Shown: positions 50,212-58,022, numbered from the stretch's first letter. The stretch is DNA of 64,000 nt from Streptomyces olindensis (GCA_000696115.1 JJOH01000015.1:1-64000); one strand, 5' to 3'. Numbers and translations: made by a program. The notes: generated by a model not told the origin, from the letters alone.

Positions 50212-52589
50212 CCCCGGCCGCCGGGTTGCGGCCGGCCGGCCACCGCCGCCATGACGCCGCGCAGCTCGTGGGTGGCCTCCTCGGCCCGGGCCAGCCGGCC
50301 GGCCAGTCGCTCGCGCGACCCGCCGGACGTGCGGCCGTGGCGCACCTGGTCGAGCCGGTGGGCCAGTCGCCGCCGTTCCCGGGCGAGCTTGCGCAGCCTG
50401 CGCCGTACGTCGTCGTGGACCGGGGCGCCCAGCGCGGCGGGCAGCCACAGGCGCAGCCCCGGGGCTCCGGGAACCGTCACCGCGAAGGCGCCGTCCGGCG
50501 GCGGACCCGGGACCAGGGCCAGCTCGCTGAGGTGCCCGAACCAGCGCGTCGCGAGCAGCCGCGCCACCGCCGTGTCGGTGCTCTCGACGGTCACCGGGAC
50601 GCCGACCGGGATGCCTGCCACGCCGCGCAGCCGTTCCGCCTCCTCCACCGTCGCCAGGACGGCCCGGACCGCCGCGACCAGTTGCTCGTCGGGCAGCCAG
50701 TCCGCGGCCGAGCGGGTGGCCGCCGCCTTGCGCAGCCCGGCCGCCGTGTCCGGCATGAACGGCTCGTACACGGCGGCGAGGTCGAGCAGCAGCTGCGGGG
50801 TGACGCCGGCGCCGTCGGCCTTGGCGCGCACGGTCGCGTAGCGTCCCAGGACACGCGTGCCGAACGCGGTGACGGCCTCGACGGCACGGTCGAAGTGCCG
50901 CTCCCGCAGATGCCGGCGGACGGCCGCCCGGGTGGACCGGGCGGCGTGCCGGGCGTAGTGCTCCAGCTCGTCCGCGGCGGTGGGCCGAGAAGCGGACTCG
51001 GGGGTGCGCACGACGAGTTCGGCCAGGTCGACGGCGCGGCGGCGGACGACCGCCTGCTGCGTGAAGATGTCCTGGCGGATCCTGATGTCCTCGGCGTCAT
51101 GGCAGGCGGAGAGCAGTGCCGCACGCAGCACGTCGCGGCCGTGCTCGGCGAGGGCGTCGTCCAGGGTGACGCCGTTGCCGCGGCTCTTGCTCATCTTCTG
51201 ACCGTGCTCGTCCACGACGAGGCCGTGCAGCCAGCACTCGCGGGTGGGCGGAGAGCCGGTCACGAAGGTTCCGATGGCCAGCAGCCGGATGAACCAGAAG
51301 AACAGGATGTCGCGGCCGGACGTCATCACGGCGGCCGGATACCGGCTCCGCGCGGTGGCGGCCGGCCAGCCGGAGACGGCGATCGGCCAGTGGGCCGAGT
51401 TGAACCAGGTGTCGAACACATCGGTCTCGGCCCGCAGGGCGCCACCGCAGTCGGGGCAGCTCCCGGACCCGGCGGGAGGCAGCGTCCAGTAGGCGCAGTC
51501 GCCGCAGACGACCGCCGGAATCGGCTGACCCCAGCGGATCTGGCGGCTGATGCACCAGTCGCGCGCGGAGTCCAGCCAGTGCCGCGCCTCGCGCTCCACA
51601 CTGCTCGGCCGGATCACCAGGTCGCCGTTGTCCAGTGCGGTGCGCACCGGGGCCATGAGCGGGGCCAGCCGCAGATACCACTGGTGGTGGAGCCGGGCCA
51701 TCAGCTCGCTGCCGCACACCCCGCAGCGCTCGACGGCGCACTGGCGCGCGACGGTGCGCAGACCGAACCGCTCGACCGTCGCACGGCGCAGCTCCTGCCT
51801 GGACAGTCCGGGCAGGTCCGGAACCAGCGAGCGGCCGTCGGCGTCGAGTATCCCGGTCCACGGCAGTCCATGGGCCTCGGCGAGTTCCAGGTCCTGCTGC
51901 CGGTGCGCGGGTACGACCGGACGCGGTGCGCCGGTCGCAGCCGCCAGGACGGGCAGTTCCCGGCCGGTGGCCGGCAGCACGGCCGTACCGCCGGCCGCCG
52001 GGTGCCCCTCGGGGACGGCGAGCGCCACCGCGCCCCACAGTTCCTCGGCCGCCGCGAGCTCCACCACCAGCGGTCTGCCGTGCGGCCGCACGACCAGCAG
52101 CGCCAGCGGGACCCGCTCGGTGCCCACCGCGTGCTCCACGTCCGGGACCGTGCTGCGACAGGAGGGACACCACGGCATGACCCGCGCCGAGCGGTGCAGC
52201 AGCCCCGCCTCGGCCAGCCGGACGAAGGTCCCGTCGACGAGCTCCCGGTACGCCGGGGACAGCGTGTGCAGTTCCGTGTCCCAGTCGCAGTCGAGGCCCA
52301 GGGCGTGGAACTGACCGACGATGACCTTGCGGTAGTGGTCGGCCCAGGCCCGGGTCCGCTCGGCCACCGGCAGGTCCGGCCGGAAGGTCTCGTCCCGGCG
52401 CACCGCCGCGTAGGTGCCGAGCCCCGCGTGGTCGGTGCCCGGCACGTACAGCACGTCCGTGCCGTCGAGCCGGGCCGAGCGGACCAGGGCGTCCTGCACC
52501 GACAGCGTCAGGGCGTGGCCGAGGTGCAGCGTGCCGGTGACGTTCGGCGGGGGCATGGGGACCACCCAACGCCGCTCGGCGGACGTCAC
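50208..52589 (-). CDS. class I aminoacyl-tRNA synthetase-like protein, ValRS-derived, editing site lost
   Basis: 793 residues, GTG 52589 overlapping the upstream stop. It carries the full class I catalytic set in ValRS style: MPPPNVTGTLHLGHAL (HIGH box, near residue 20), WCISRQIRWGQPIP near 350, SGRDILFFWFIRLLA near 420 and QKMSKSRGN near 466. The helical anticodon domain and a C-terminal Arg-rich coiled coil are also present. The CP1 editing region is short and its essential motifs are gone: the TTRPET position reads LAAAEEL, and the GTGAVKITPAHD position reads RPVVPAHRQQ. It is therefore not a housekeeping ValRS. It may be a biosynthetic aminoacyl transfer enzyme or a self-resistance copy. 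Confidence 0.85.
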   Translation of the reverse strand: MTSAERRWVVPMPPPNVTGTLHLGHALTLSVQDALVRSARLDGTDVLYVPGTDHAGLGTYAAVRRDETFRPDLPVAERTRAWADHYRKVIVGQFHALGLDCDWDTELHTLSPAYRELVDGTFVRLAEAGLLHRSARVMPWCPSCRSTVPDVEHAVGTERVPLALLVVRPHGRPLVVELAAAEELWGAVALAVPEGHPAAGGTAVLPATGRELPVLAAATGAPRPVVPAHRQQDLELAEAHGLPWTGILDADGRSLVPDLPGLSRQELRRATVERFGLRTVARQCAVERCGVCGSELMARLHHQWYLRLAPLMAPVRTALDNGDLVIRPSSVEREARHWLDSARDWCISRQIRWGQPIPAVVCGDCAYWTLPPAGSGSCPDCGGALRAETDVFDTWFNSAHWPIAVSGWPAATARSRYPAAVMTSGRDILFFWFIRLLAIGTFVTGSPPTRECWLHGLVVDEHGQKMSKSRGNGVTLDDALAEHGRDVLRAALLSACHDAEDIRIRQDIFTQQAVVRRRAVDLAELVVRTPESASRPTAADELEHYARHAARSTRAAVRRHLRERHFDRAVEAVTAFGTRVLGRYATVRAKADGAGVTPQLLLDLAAVYEPFMPDTAAGLRKAAATRSAADWLPDEQLVAAVRAVLATVEEAERLRGVAGIPVGVPVTVESTDTAVARLLATRWFGHLSELALVPGPPPDGAFAVTVPGAPGLRLWLPAALGAPVHDDVRRRLRKLARERRRLAHRLDQVRHGRTSGGSRERLAGRLARAEEATHELRGVMAAVAGRPQPGGRG

Positions 52590-55108
52590 GGATGCCGCCT
52601 GGTCATGACCTCGCTGAGCACGGTGCCGGTCGGCGGCCAGACGGTGACCGGGGGCGGGGTCCGCCGCGGCCGGTCGGCGGCGTCCTGCGCCGGCTTGATC
52701 CACAGGTTCCGCTGGAAGACGGAGACATCGAGGTTGGACACGAAGAACCCGCGCAGGAACTCCATGTGCGCCGGCAGCCCGTCGGGCAGTTTCAGCGTGA
52801 ACCAGTACTCGCGGCTCGACCGGGGCGGCACCTCCACCACCTGCGCGCCGGGGGTGACGCTCACCCCGTGCTGGTCCGACTGGTACAGGCGCAACCCGAC
52901 CGCGCCGCGCAGCGGACGGTCCTGGTTGTTGGTGATCAGGACGCCCTGCGCGTGCTCGCCGCCGCGCCGGGCGGTGTCCTCGCCGAGCGCGATCGGGGGG
53001 TGGATCCCGCCCGCGACGTCCCACACGTTGCCGCAGGTGCTGCACAGGGCGAACTCCCGGGCGGCCTGGGGGTGGTAGTCGTGCCGGTACTCCCGCAGGA
53101 CGACGCGCGCCCGGCAGTACGGACAGACGGTGGGCGGCAGGTGCCGGGTCACCTGGAAGGTGCCGTCCACGGACTCGAACTGCTCGAGCCAGACGAACGC
53201 GCCGGAGCCGATGCGGCCGAGGAGATGGTCGCACAGCGCCTCGTCCAGCCGGGCGACCGTCGCCCGCAGATCGTCGGCGGCCGCGTCCGCCTCCCGCAGT
53301 GCCCGGGGCGCGGTACGGCTCTCCGCGCGGCGCCGGGTCAGGGCGGTCGCCCGGGCCCGCAGCTCCTGCTCGGTGTTGTCGAACCCCGGCAGATAGGTGC
53401 GCAGGAGTCGGCGGTAGGCGGTCGCGTTCGTCAGCACCCGGCCGAGGTCCTGGACCAGGTCCTGGTGCGGACGGACGGGTTCGACGCGCAGGGAGAGCGA
53501 GTTCAGCCGGAGCGTCTGCCAGGAGAAGACGAACAGCCGGGCGCTGCCGTCCTCCTCCAGCGCGATCGCCGTGCGCAGGTCGATGTCGCAGGGCTGCCCG
53601 TCCGGGCCGACGGCGTCGAGGACGCGCACCGAGGGGTCGGGGCCGGGGCTCGGCAGGCGCAGCTCCAGCAGTTCGGACTCCACCTCGGTGAACAGCACCT
53701 CCACGGCCTGCCCGTCCGTCGCGCGGGTGGCGACCTGGGCGCGGTCGGCTCCCGCGGCGAACGGCGTGAACTGCTGGTCGCCGAGGACCAGGTAGTCGGG
53801 GGCCTCGCGTCCCCACAGGGGAATGGCGTTGTTGACCAGCCGGACCACCTCCCCCACGCTCCGGCCGGTACGCAGCAGCCGTTCCGCCAGGGCGAGTTCG
53901 ACGTTGTCGTCGCCGAAGCGGGTGCGCCGGCTGCCGACCGCGGCGACCCCGGAGCCCTCCTGGTAGGTGAACGGCAGGGTGAAGTGGGGGTCGAACGCGC
54001 CGTCGCCGCCCAGCCGCATCACGTTGCAGCTGTTGAAGAAGGCGACCGGTGCGGTCAGGGCGTGGGCCGGAAGGACCTCGCCGTCCTTGACGCAGCGGCC
54101 GTCGTGCACACAGGCGGGAAGCCGGCTCCCCGGGGCGAACGGCGTGTTCTGCGCCGACCGGCCGCACAGCGCGTCGGGCCCCAGGTGGAACAGGTCCTCG
54201 CGGCTGTGCCCGGACAGGAACAGCGCGTTGACGCCGCCCATGGCCTCGAGGTAACCGACCGCGGACCGCTCGCGGTTGAGCAGGAAGGAGTCCGGGCCGA
54301 CCTCGGGATCGGTGTCCAGCCCGGTGAACACGGAGGTGGTGGTCGCGGCCAGCGGCAGCTCCAGCGTCAGCTGACGGCCCACCACCGAACTGAGGACCTC
54401 GACGGAGGTGGCGGTGAGGAAGCCGACGGGGCGGGTGGCGAGGGCGAGGCCGTCCGCGAGGCGCCCGCGTGCCGTCCAGGACCGGCTGGTGGCGAGCTGG
54501 GCGATCTGCTCGACCGTCACCTCGTCGTGCGGGAAGGACAGGGTGAGCGGACCGGACCACTGCCCGGCGGCCCGGACGGCCTCGGCGGCGGTCGGCTCCC
54601 ACAGATACGGGCGTCCGGTGCGCGCGGCGAGCAGCATGCCCGGCAGCGACCACTCGGGGGTGCCCCAGCCGAGGACGGCTCCCTCGCCCACGTCCGGGGT
54701 GTCCGCGCCGAGCAGCCGTGCCATCGCGGCCAGCCGCTCCTCACGGACCCTGCCGAGTTGCTGCAACTGCGCGTCGACGCTGCGGTGCACCTCCCGGTGC
54801 GGGCCGTCGGTGACGGCGGTCAGATACCAGCGGACCGGGTGGAAGGAGTCCAGCGGGGCCGCCCAGCGGTGCCACAGCACCTGGAAGTGCCGCCACAGCT
54901 CGACCGTCTCCGGGGCGGCGTCGCGCAGGAACTCGTGCATGGTGACGGTCGGACCGGGATCCGGCAGCGACGACGCCGGCTCCCGCAGGATCGGTGTCAG
55001 GGCGAGGTCCGGACGCCGGATCGCCAGGGCCACCATCGGCCCGTAGTCGTCCAGCGATTCGGTGAGCACCGGCACCGCGGTGCCGCTGTTGTCACTCGTC
55101 ATCGTCAT
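52586..55108 (-). CDS. large protein with caspase-like (clan CD) cysteine peptidase core and zinc ribbon
   Basis: 840 residues from ATG 55108 (GGAG five bases upstream), overlapping the ferredoxin end. No named family is recognised, but residues 285-440 look like a clan CD cysteine peptidase (CHAT/gingipain type): NALFLSGHSREDLFHL with a candidate catalytic His near 300, then APVAFFNSCNVMRLGG with a candidate Cys near 360, each at the end of a hydrophobic strand, followed by FTYQEGSGVAAVGSRRTRFGD and VVRLVNNAIPLWG. Residues about 670-705 form a four-Cys zinc ribbon (VCPYCRARV and LCSTCGNVWD). The C-terminal 120 residues look like a beta-sandwich. It may process a peptide carrier or regulate the system; activity is unproven. 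Confidence 0.6.
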   Translation of the reverse strand: MTMTSDNSGTAVPVLTESLDDYGPMVALAIRRPDLALTPILREPASSLPDPGPTVTMHEFLRDAAPETVELWRHFQVLWHRWAAPLDSFHPVRWYLTAVTDGPHREVHRSVDAQLQQLGRVREERLAAMARLLGADTPDVGEGAVLGWGTPEWSLPGMLLAARTGRPYLWEPTAAEAVRAAGQWSGPLTLSFPHDEVTVEQIAQLATSRSWTARGRLADGLALATRPVGFLTATSVEVLSSVVGRQLTLELPLAATTTSVFTGLDTDPEVGPDSFLLNRERSAVGYLEAMGGVNALFLSGHSREDLFHLGPDALCGRSAQNTPFAPGSRLPACVHDGRCVKDGEVLPAHALTAPVAFFNSCNVMRLGGDGAFDPHFTLPFTYQEGSGVAAVGSRRTRFGDDNVELALAERLLRTGRSVGEVVRLVNNAIPLWGREAPDYLVLGDQQFTPFAAGADRAQVATRATDGQAVEVLFTEVESELLELRLPSPGPDPSVRVLDAVGPDGQPCDIDLRTAIALEEDGSARLFVFSWQTLRLNSLSLRVEPVRPHQDLVQDLGRVLTNATAYRRLLRTYLPGFDNTEQELRARATALTRRRAESRTAPRALREADAAADDLRATVARLDEALCDHLLGRIGSGAFVWLEQFESVDGTFQVTRHLPPTVCPYCRARVVLREYRHDYHPQAAREFALCSTCGNVWDVAGGIHPPIALGEDTARRGGEHAQGVLITNNQDRPLRGAVGLRLYQSDQHGVSVTPGAQVVEVPPRSSREYWFTLKLPDGLPAHMEFLRGFFVSNLDVSVFQRNLWIKPAQDAADRPRRTPPPVTVWPPTGTVLSEVMTRRHP

Positions 55109-55355
55109 CGGCGCTCCGACCGAAGTAGTCGGCATTGGTCTTGATGTACGACGTCCACTCCTCCGGCACCTCGTCCTCGGGGTAGATCGCGTCCACGGGA
55201 CAGACGGAGGTGCAGGCGGCGCAGTCCACGCACACCTCCGGGTCGATGTAGAGCATCGGAGTCTCGGGGGTGCCCTCGATGCAGTCCACCGGGCACGCGT
55301 CGATGCACGCGCCGTCCTTGACCCCTTCACAGGGCTGGGTGATGACGTAGGTCAT
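55092..55355 (-). CDS. 7Fe/8Fe-type bacterial ferredoxin (FdxA-like)
   Basis: 87 residues, ATG overlapping the Rieske stop. Cluster motifs: CEGVKDGACIDACPVDCIE near the N-terminus and CVDCAACTSVCPVDAIY near residue 42. The longer first spacing is that of [3Fe-4S][4Fe-4S] ferredoxins. An acidic tail (SADDDDE) favours docking to oxidoreductases. In this operon it is the probable electron donor for the diiron oxidase or the Rieske protein. Confidence 0.93.
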   Translation of the reverse strand: MTYVITQPCEGVKDGACIDACPVDCIEGTPETPMLYIDPEVCVDCAACTSVCPVDAIYPEDEVPEEWTSYIKTNADYFGRSADDDDE

Positions 55356-55729
55356 GACGGTGCCCCCTTCGGCGCGCTGATGGCCTGGTCGTAGACGGTG
55401 ACCTGGTCGTCCTCGACCTCGGTTCGGAACGTCCGCAGATCGCGGCAGTTGGGCTGGTTCACGCGGGCACCGGTGCGGACGTCGAACTTCACGCCGTGCC
55501 AGGGGCAGCGCAACAGGGAGCCCGACAGCTCGCCGCCGGCCAGCTCGACACCCTGGTGGGTGCAGCGGGCGGCCGTCGCGTACACCCAGTCCCCGTACCG
55601 GAACAGCAGCAGCGCCCGGCGCCCGATGGTGACCGGGTGCGGTGTGCGCTCGGGGATGTCGTCGAGCTTGAGCGTGACGGACGGAACCTGCGCGGCGGGA
55701 GCGACGGCGGAGTCCACGGGATGCGTCAT
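55352..55729 (-). CDS. Rieske [2Fe-2S] ferredoxin-like protein
   Basis: 125 residues from ATG 55729, overlapping the upstream stop. The Rieske motif is complete: ARCTHQGVELAGGEL (CxH) and LRCPWHGVKFD (CxxH), near residues 57 and 77. No catalytic mononuclear-iron domain follows, so it is a stand-alone electron carrier (NirD or biphenyl-type ferredoxin fold). It is flanked by a ferredoxin gene and, two genes upstream, a diiron-oxidase gene, forming a small redox chain without an obvious reductase in the operon. Confidence 0.92.
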   Translation of the reverse strand: MTHPVDSAVAPAAQVPSVTLKLDDIPERTPHPVTIGRRALLLFRYGDWVYATAARCTHQGVELAGGELSGSLLRCPWHGVKFDVRTGARVNQPNCRDLRTFRTEVEDDQVTVYDQAISAPKGAPS

Positions 55730-57054
55730 CGGCCCTCTCCCAGCATGGCTCGGCGACGTGCGAGTTTGCCGCCGTCCTTGTCCTCGTAGGTGTCCAGCTT
55801 CACGCAGTACTTCTCGTCGAACATCAGGCCGTGGCGCCACGTGGTCTCCGTGACGACCTTCATCCACCAGCTGATCCGGATGACCACGGCCAGCTCCGCG
55901 GGGGTGAACTGGCGGGCCTCGTCGTGGGTGGCCCGGTTGATGCGGAAGTCCGCGAGACCCTTGAGCCTGCGGGTGCCGCCCGGCAGATCGACGTCGAAGA
56001 CCAGCGGGGCCCGGGTCACGAAACGCACGCCGTTGGCGCGGTGCCCGTTGTGATGGGCGTCCTCCATCACCGCGATGTCGGGGTGCTGGAACGCCTGGGC
56101 CTGCATGCGCAGGGCGCGGTCGGAGCTGTAGTTGCGCACCCGGCAGACGACGTTGTAGCGCATGCGCTGGCTGATCGCGTTCATGATCTGGTCGTTCTTC
56201 AGCCGTACGCCCTTCGCGGCGGGGTCGAAGTCCGAACGCACCGCCGTGTACGACATGACGTCGCTCATGGCGATGTCCTCGGGCGTCTCCAGCTTGTTGC
56301 CCCGCGCGCAGGTGATGATCGAGTAGTCGGCGTCCAGCTGCGGCAGGGTCAGCGCGTACGTCGCGAGTGCGACGAGGATCTCCGCGGGGTTGGTGCCGCT
56401 CTCGATGACCTGCTCGGTCAGGCCGGTGAACCGCGCGACGTGACCGTCACCGGGGGGCAGCCGGTGCCCGGTGCGTGCCTCGAGGTGGTCCTGGAGGTCC
56501 TCCGGGAGCTCGTCCGGGTTGATGTCCGCCTTGGGCAGGAACCACTCCCGGCGTTCCCAGGTGGCCCCGTTGATCCGCATGCAGCGGATGTGGTGCTGCT
56601 CGATGTCCTTGCGCAGCCCGACCAGCGACTCCGCGATGTCGAACAGGGACTCGGACTCGGCCGGCGGTGTCTCCGGGCGGCCGAGGATACGGTGGTAGCC
56701 GCGGCGCTTGGCGGTGAAGTACTCCTCCAGCAGGCTGAAGCTCAGGTCGGCCTGGTTCAGTTCGCTGACGGCCACCTTGCCGACCTGCCACAGCCAGAGG
56801 GTGGTGACGAGGATCAGAGCCTCGTCGGTCCAGTCCGCGACCGGTTTTCCCCGGCATTCGCCGATGATCTCCACGGCCTTGTCGTTGTCGACGGACAGCT
56901 CACCGACAAAGAACTGCAGCGGTCGCGGAATGACTACCTGCTCCTGGAGTTTCTCCAGCAGCTCTTCCCTTTTCTCCGTGCCGAGTTCGGACCAGCGCCG
57001 GACGGCATCGTCTGCGGACAGCGAGGCGGAGGAGTCGATGACGGGTACGGACAT
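55726..57054 (-). CDS. unrecognised 442-residue, largely helical protein
   Basis: ATG 57054 after GAGGAAGGGAAGG, 24 bases after the diiron-oxidase stop; the end overlaps the Rieske start. I do not recognise a family. It is mostly charged amphipathic helices (EKREELLEKLQEQ, WTDEALILVTTLWLWQVGKV, ESLFDIAESLVGLRKDIEQH) with a His-rich segment (EDAHHNGHRANG near 335) and another (ATHDEARQF near 380). These could bind a metal, but no ExxH pair typical of AurF-like N-oxygenases is seen. Trp/Cys-rich conserved-looking blocks (RISWWMKVVTETTWRHGLMF) suggest an enzyme. Position beside the oxidase and redox carriers implies a role in the same reaction. Confidence 0.75.
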   Translation of the reverse strand: MSVPVIDSSASLSADDAVRRWSELGTEKREELLEKLQEQVVIPRPLQFFVGELSVDNDKAVEIIGECRGKPVADWTDEALILVTTLWLWQVGKVAVSELNQADLSFSLLEEYFTAKRRGYHRILGRPETPPAESESLFDIAESLVGLRKDIEQHHIRCMRINGATWERREWFLPKADINPDELPEDLQDHLEARTGHRLPPGDGHVARFTGLTEQVIESGTNPAEILVALATYALTLPQLDADYSIITCARGNKLETPEDIAMSDVMSYTAVRSDFDPAAKGVRLKNDQIMNAISQRMRYNVVCRVRNYSSDRALRMQAQAFQHPDIAVMEDAHHNGHRANGVRFVTRAPLVFDVDLPGGTRRLKGLADFRINRATHDEARQFTPAELAVVIRISWWMKVVTETTWRHGLMFDEKYCVKLDTYEDKDGGKLARRRAMLGEGR

Positions 57055-57078
57055 GGCAGCCTTCCCTTCCTCGGCCTC

Positions 57079-57756
57079 TCAGACGGCCGCGTGCACGTCG
57101 TCCCAGAACCTCACGTGGCGGACTATCTGATCCTTGGCCGCCTCGACGAGCCTGCGGTCCTTCTCGGACTGCGTGGCAACCGCTCCCCACAGGCCGCGGA
57201 AGTGCTCCACCTCCAGTTCCTCGTGGAGGTGGAAGAACTCCAGGGATTCAGTGATGCCGTACTTCTCCTGGAACGCGTCGATGGTGAGCCGATTGCGCTT
57301 GGGCGCCACCAGCTCCCGGCCCGCCAGCGCCGCGAGGGCCTCGTCACCGCTGCGCTCGGGCGTCATGTAGAGCTCCGCGAAGTGGTTCTCGTACGCCGTG
57401 GTGTGCGGCAGCGGGAGAACGTCGCGGGGGTTGTCCACGCCCAGGACCTTGAGGAACTGGACGGCCAGGCCGTGGTGGTCGCCGGAGACCTCTTCCTCGA
57501 TGTGCTCGCTCAGCTCCTGGAGGATGTACTCGGTCTGCCGCCCGCTGCCGAAGGCCGGGCTCTTGGCGATGCACACGCCGAACCAGCGGTGGAAGGTGTT
57601 GCGCCACAGGTAGTACTGGAGAAAGACGTCGCGCACGTGCTCCAGCGGGAGTTCACCCCGGGTGAACGCCCGCCAGAAAGTGCTGTTGTCCAGTTCTCGG
57701 TCGACCGTGTCCGAAAGCTCACCGACGATGATGTCGCTGGTGAATTCCGTCGTCAC
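57079..57756 (-). CDS. heme-oxygenase-like diiron oxidase/oxygenase (HDO superfamily)
   Basis: 225 residues from GTG 57756, preceded by AGGAGGG. The sequence shows the TenA/CADD-like helical fold: FLQYYLWRNTFHRWFGVCIA near 45, then LQELSEHIEEEVSGDHHGLA near 83, matching the helix that supplies Glu and His ligands in HDO enzymes (N/HxxxEE...DH), and HLHEELEVEHFRGLW near 185 with the ExxxH ligand pair. HDOs such as SznF, UndA and BesC perform N-oxygenation, desaturation or C-C cleavage with O2. With nitrite-forming enzymes in the same operon, N-oxygenation or oxidative fragmentation of an amino acid is plausible. Substrate unknown. Confidence 0.8.
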   Translation of the reverse strand: MTTEFTSDIIVGELSDTVDRELDNSTFWRAFTRGELPLEHVRDVFLQYYLWRNTFHRWFGVCIAKSPAFGSGRQTEYILQELSEHIEEEVSGDHHGLAVQFLKVLGVDNPRDVLPLPHTTAYENHFAELYMTPERSGDEALAALAGRELVAPKRNRLTIDAFQEKYGITESLEFFHLHEELEVEHFRGLWGAVATQSEKDRRLVEAAKDQIVRHVRFWDDVHAAV

Positions 57757-57825
57757 TTGCCCTCCTAGGATGGAAACCAGTATCGAAAAGGGCACGGCAC
57801 AGACCGGAGTCCGGTAACTGGCCAG

Positions 57826-57907
57826 TGCCGAGTGAGGGACTCGAACCCCCAAAGACCTGAAGGTCCACCCGCAAAAGCAGGCGCGTATTCCTTTCCGCCA
57901 CCTCGGC
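57826..57907 (-). tRNA. tRNA-Leu-like (type II) gene with aberrant anticodon arm
   Basis: Reading the - strand from 57907: acceptor GCCGAGG, TG, D-arm GCG-GAAAGGAATA-CGC with G18G19, a long variable arm (GGACCT-TC-AGGTCT), T-arm GGGGG-TTCGAGT-CCCTC, acceptor 3' strand ACTCGGC and discriminator A. Six of seven acceptor pairs form (7-66 is G-A). The anticodon arm is abnormal: CCTGC-TTTT-GCGGG pairs to leave a 4-base loop and is about two bases shorter than a normal 17-base arm, so no 7-base loop or clear anticodon exists (a TTT triplet is the nearest reading). No CCA is encoded. It lies 69 bases upstream of the diiron-oxidase gene, same strand. Confidence 0.6.
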
Positions 57908-57962
57908 CCGAATTGCGGAAACAATTTAACGCGGATCCGGCGCACTGCCAGTGGCCGAGGGG

Positions 57963-57980
57963 AGTAGCCGTTCGGCTACT
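57963..57980 (-). terminator. hairpin after the PucR-type gene
   Basis: AGTAGCCG TT CGGCTACT, a perfect 8-bp stem, 42 bases beyond the regulator's stop and before the tRNA-like gene on the same strand. It probably separates the regulator transcript from the tRNA/oxidase operon. Confidence 0.55.
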
Positions 57981-58022
57981 TCGCGGGCGCGCACGTGTCC
58001 CGGCTCCGGGTGATCGCCCGGC

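Noticed and set aside
50226..55144. Long + strand open frames opposite the ValRS-like and caspase-like genes
   Set aside because: The - strand frames carry clear class I synthetase boxes and overlapping start-stop junctions; the + strand peptides are low-complexity.
55726..57054. Possible AurF-type diiron N-oxygenase
   Set aside because: No paired ExxH motifs with the right spacing; only scattered His clusters are seen.
57079..57756. Annotation as a true heme oxygenase or thiaminase (TenA)
   Set aside because: The helix carrying EEE...DHH and the later ExxxH pair fit the diiron-binding HDO group better than heme ligation or the TenA Cys site.
57826..57907. Ordinary housekeeping tRNA-Leu
   Set aside because: The anticodon arm cannot form a 5-bp stem with 7-base loop and the 7-66 pair is mismatched, so it is reported as tRNA-like only.
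44168..57907. A lantibiotic-dehydratase-type peptide aminoacyl-tRNA ligase (PEARL) pathway
   Set aside because: No LanB-like ligase is present; the synthetase-like protein is a class I ValRS relative, so the analogy with peptide-scaffold pathways is only conceptual.
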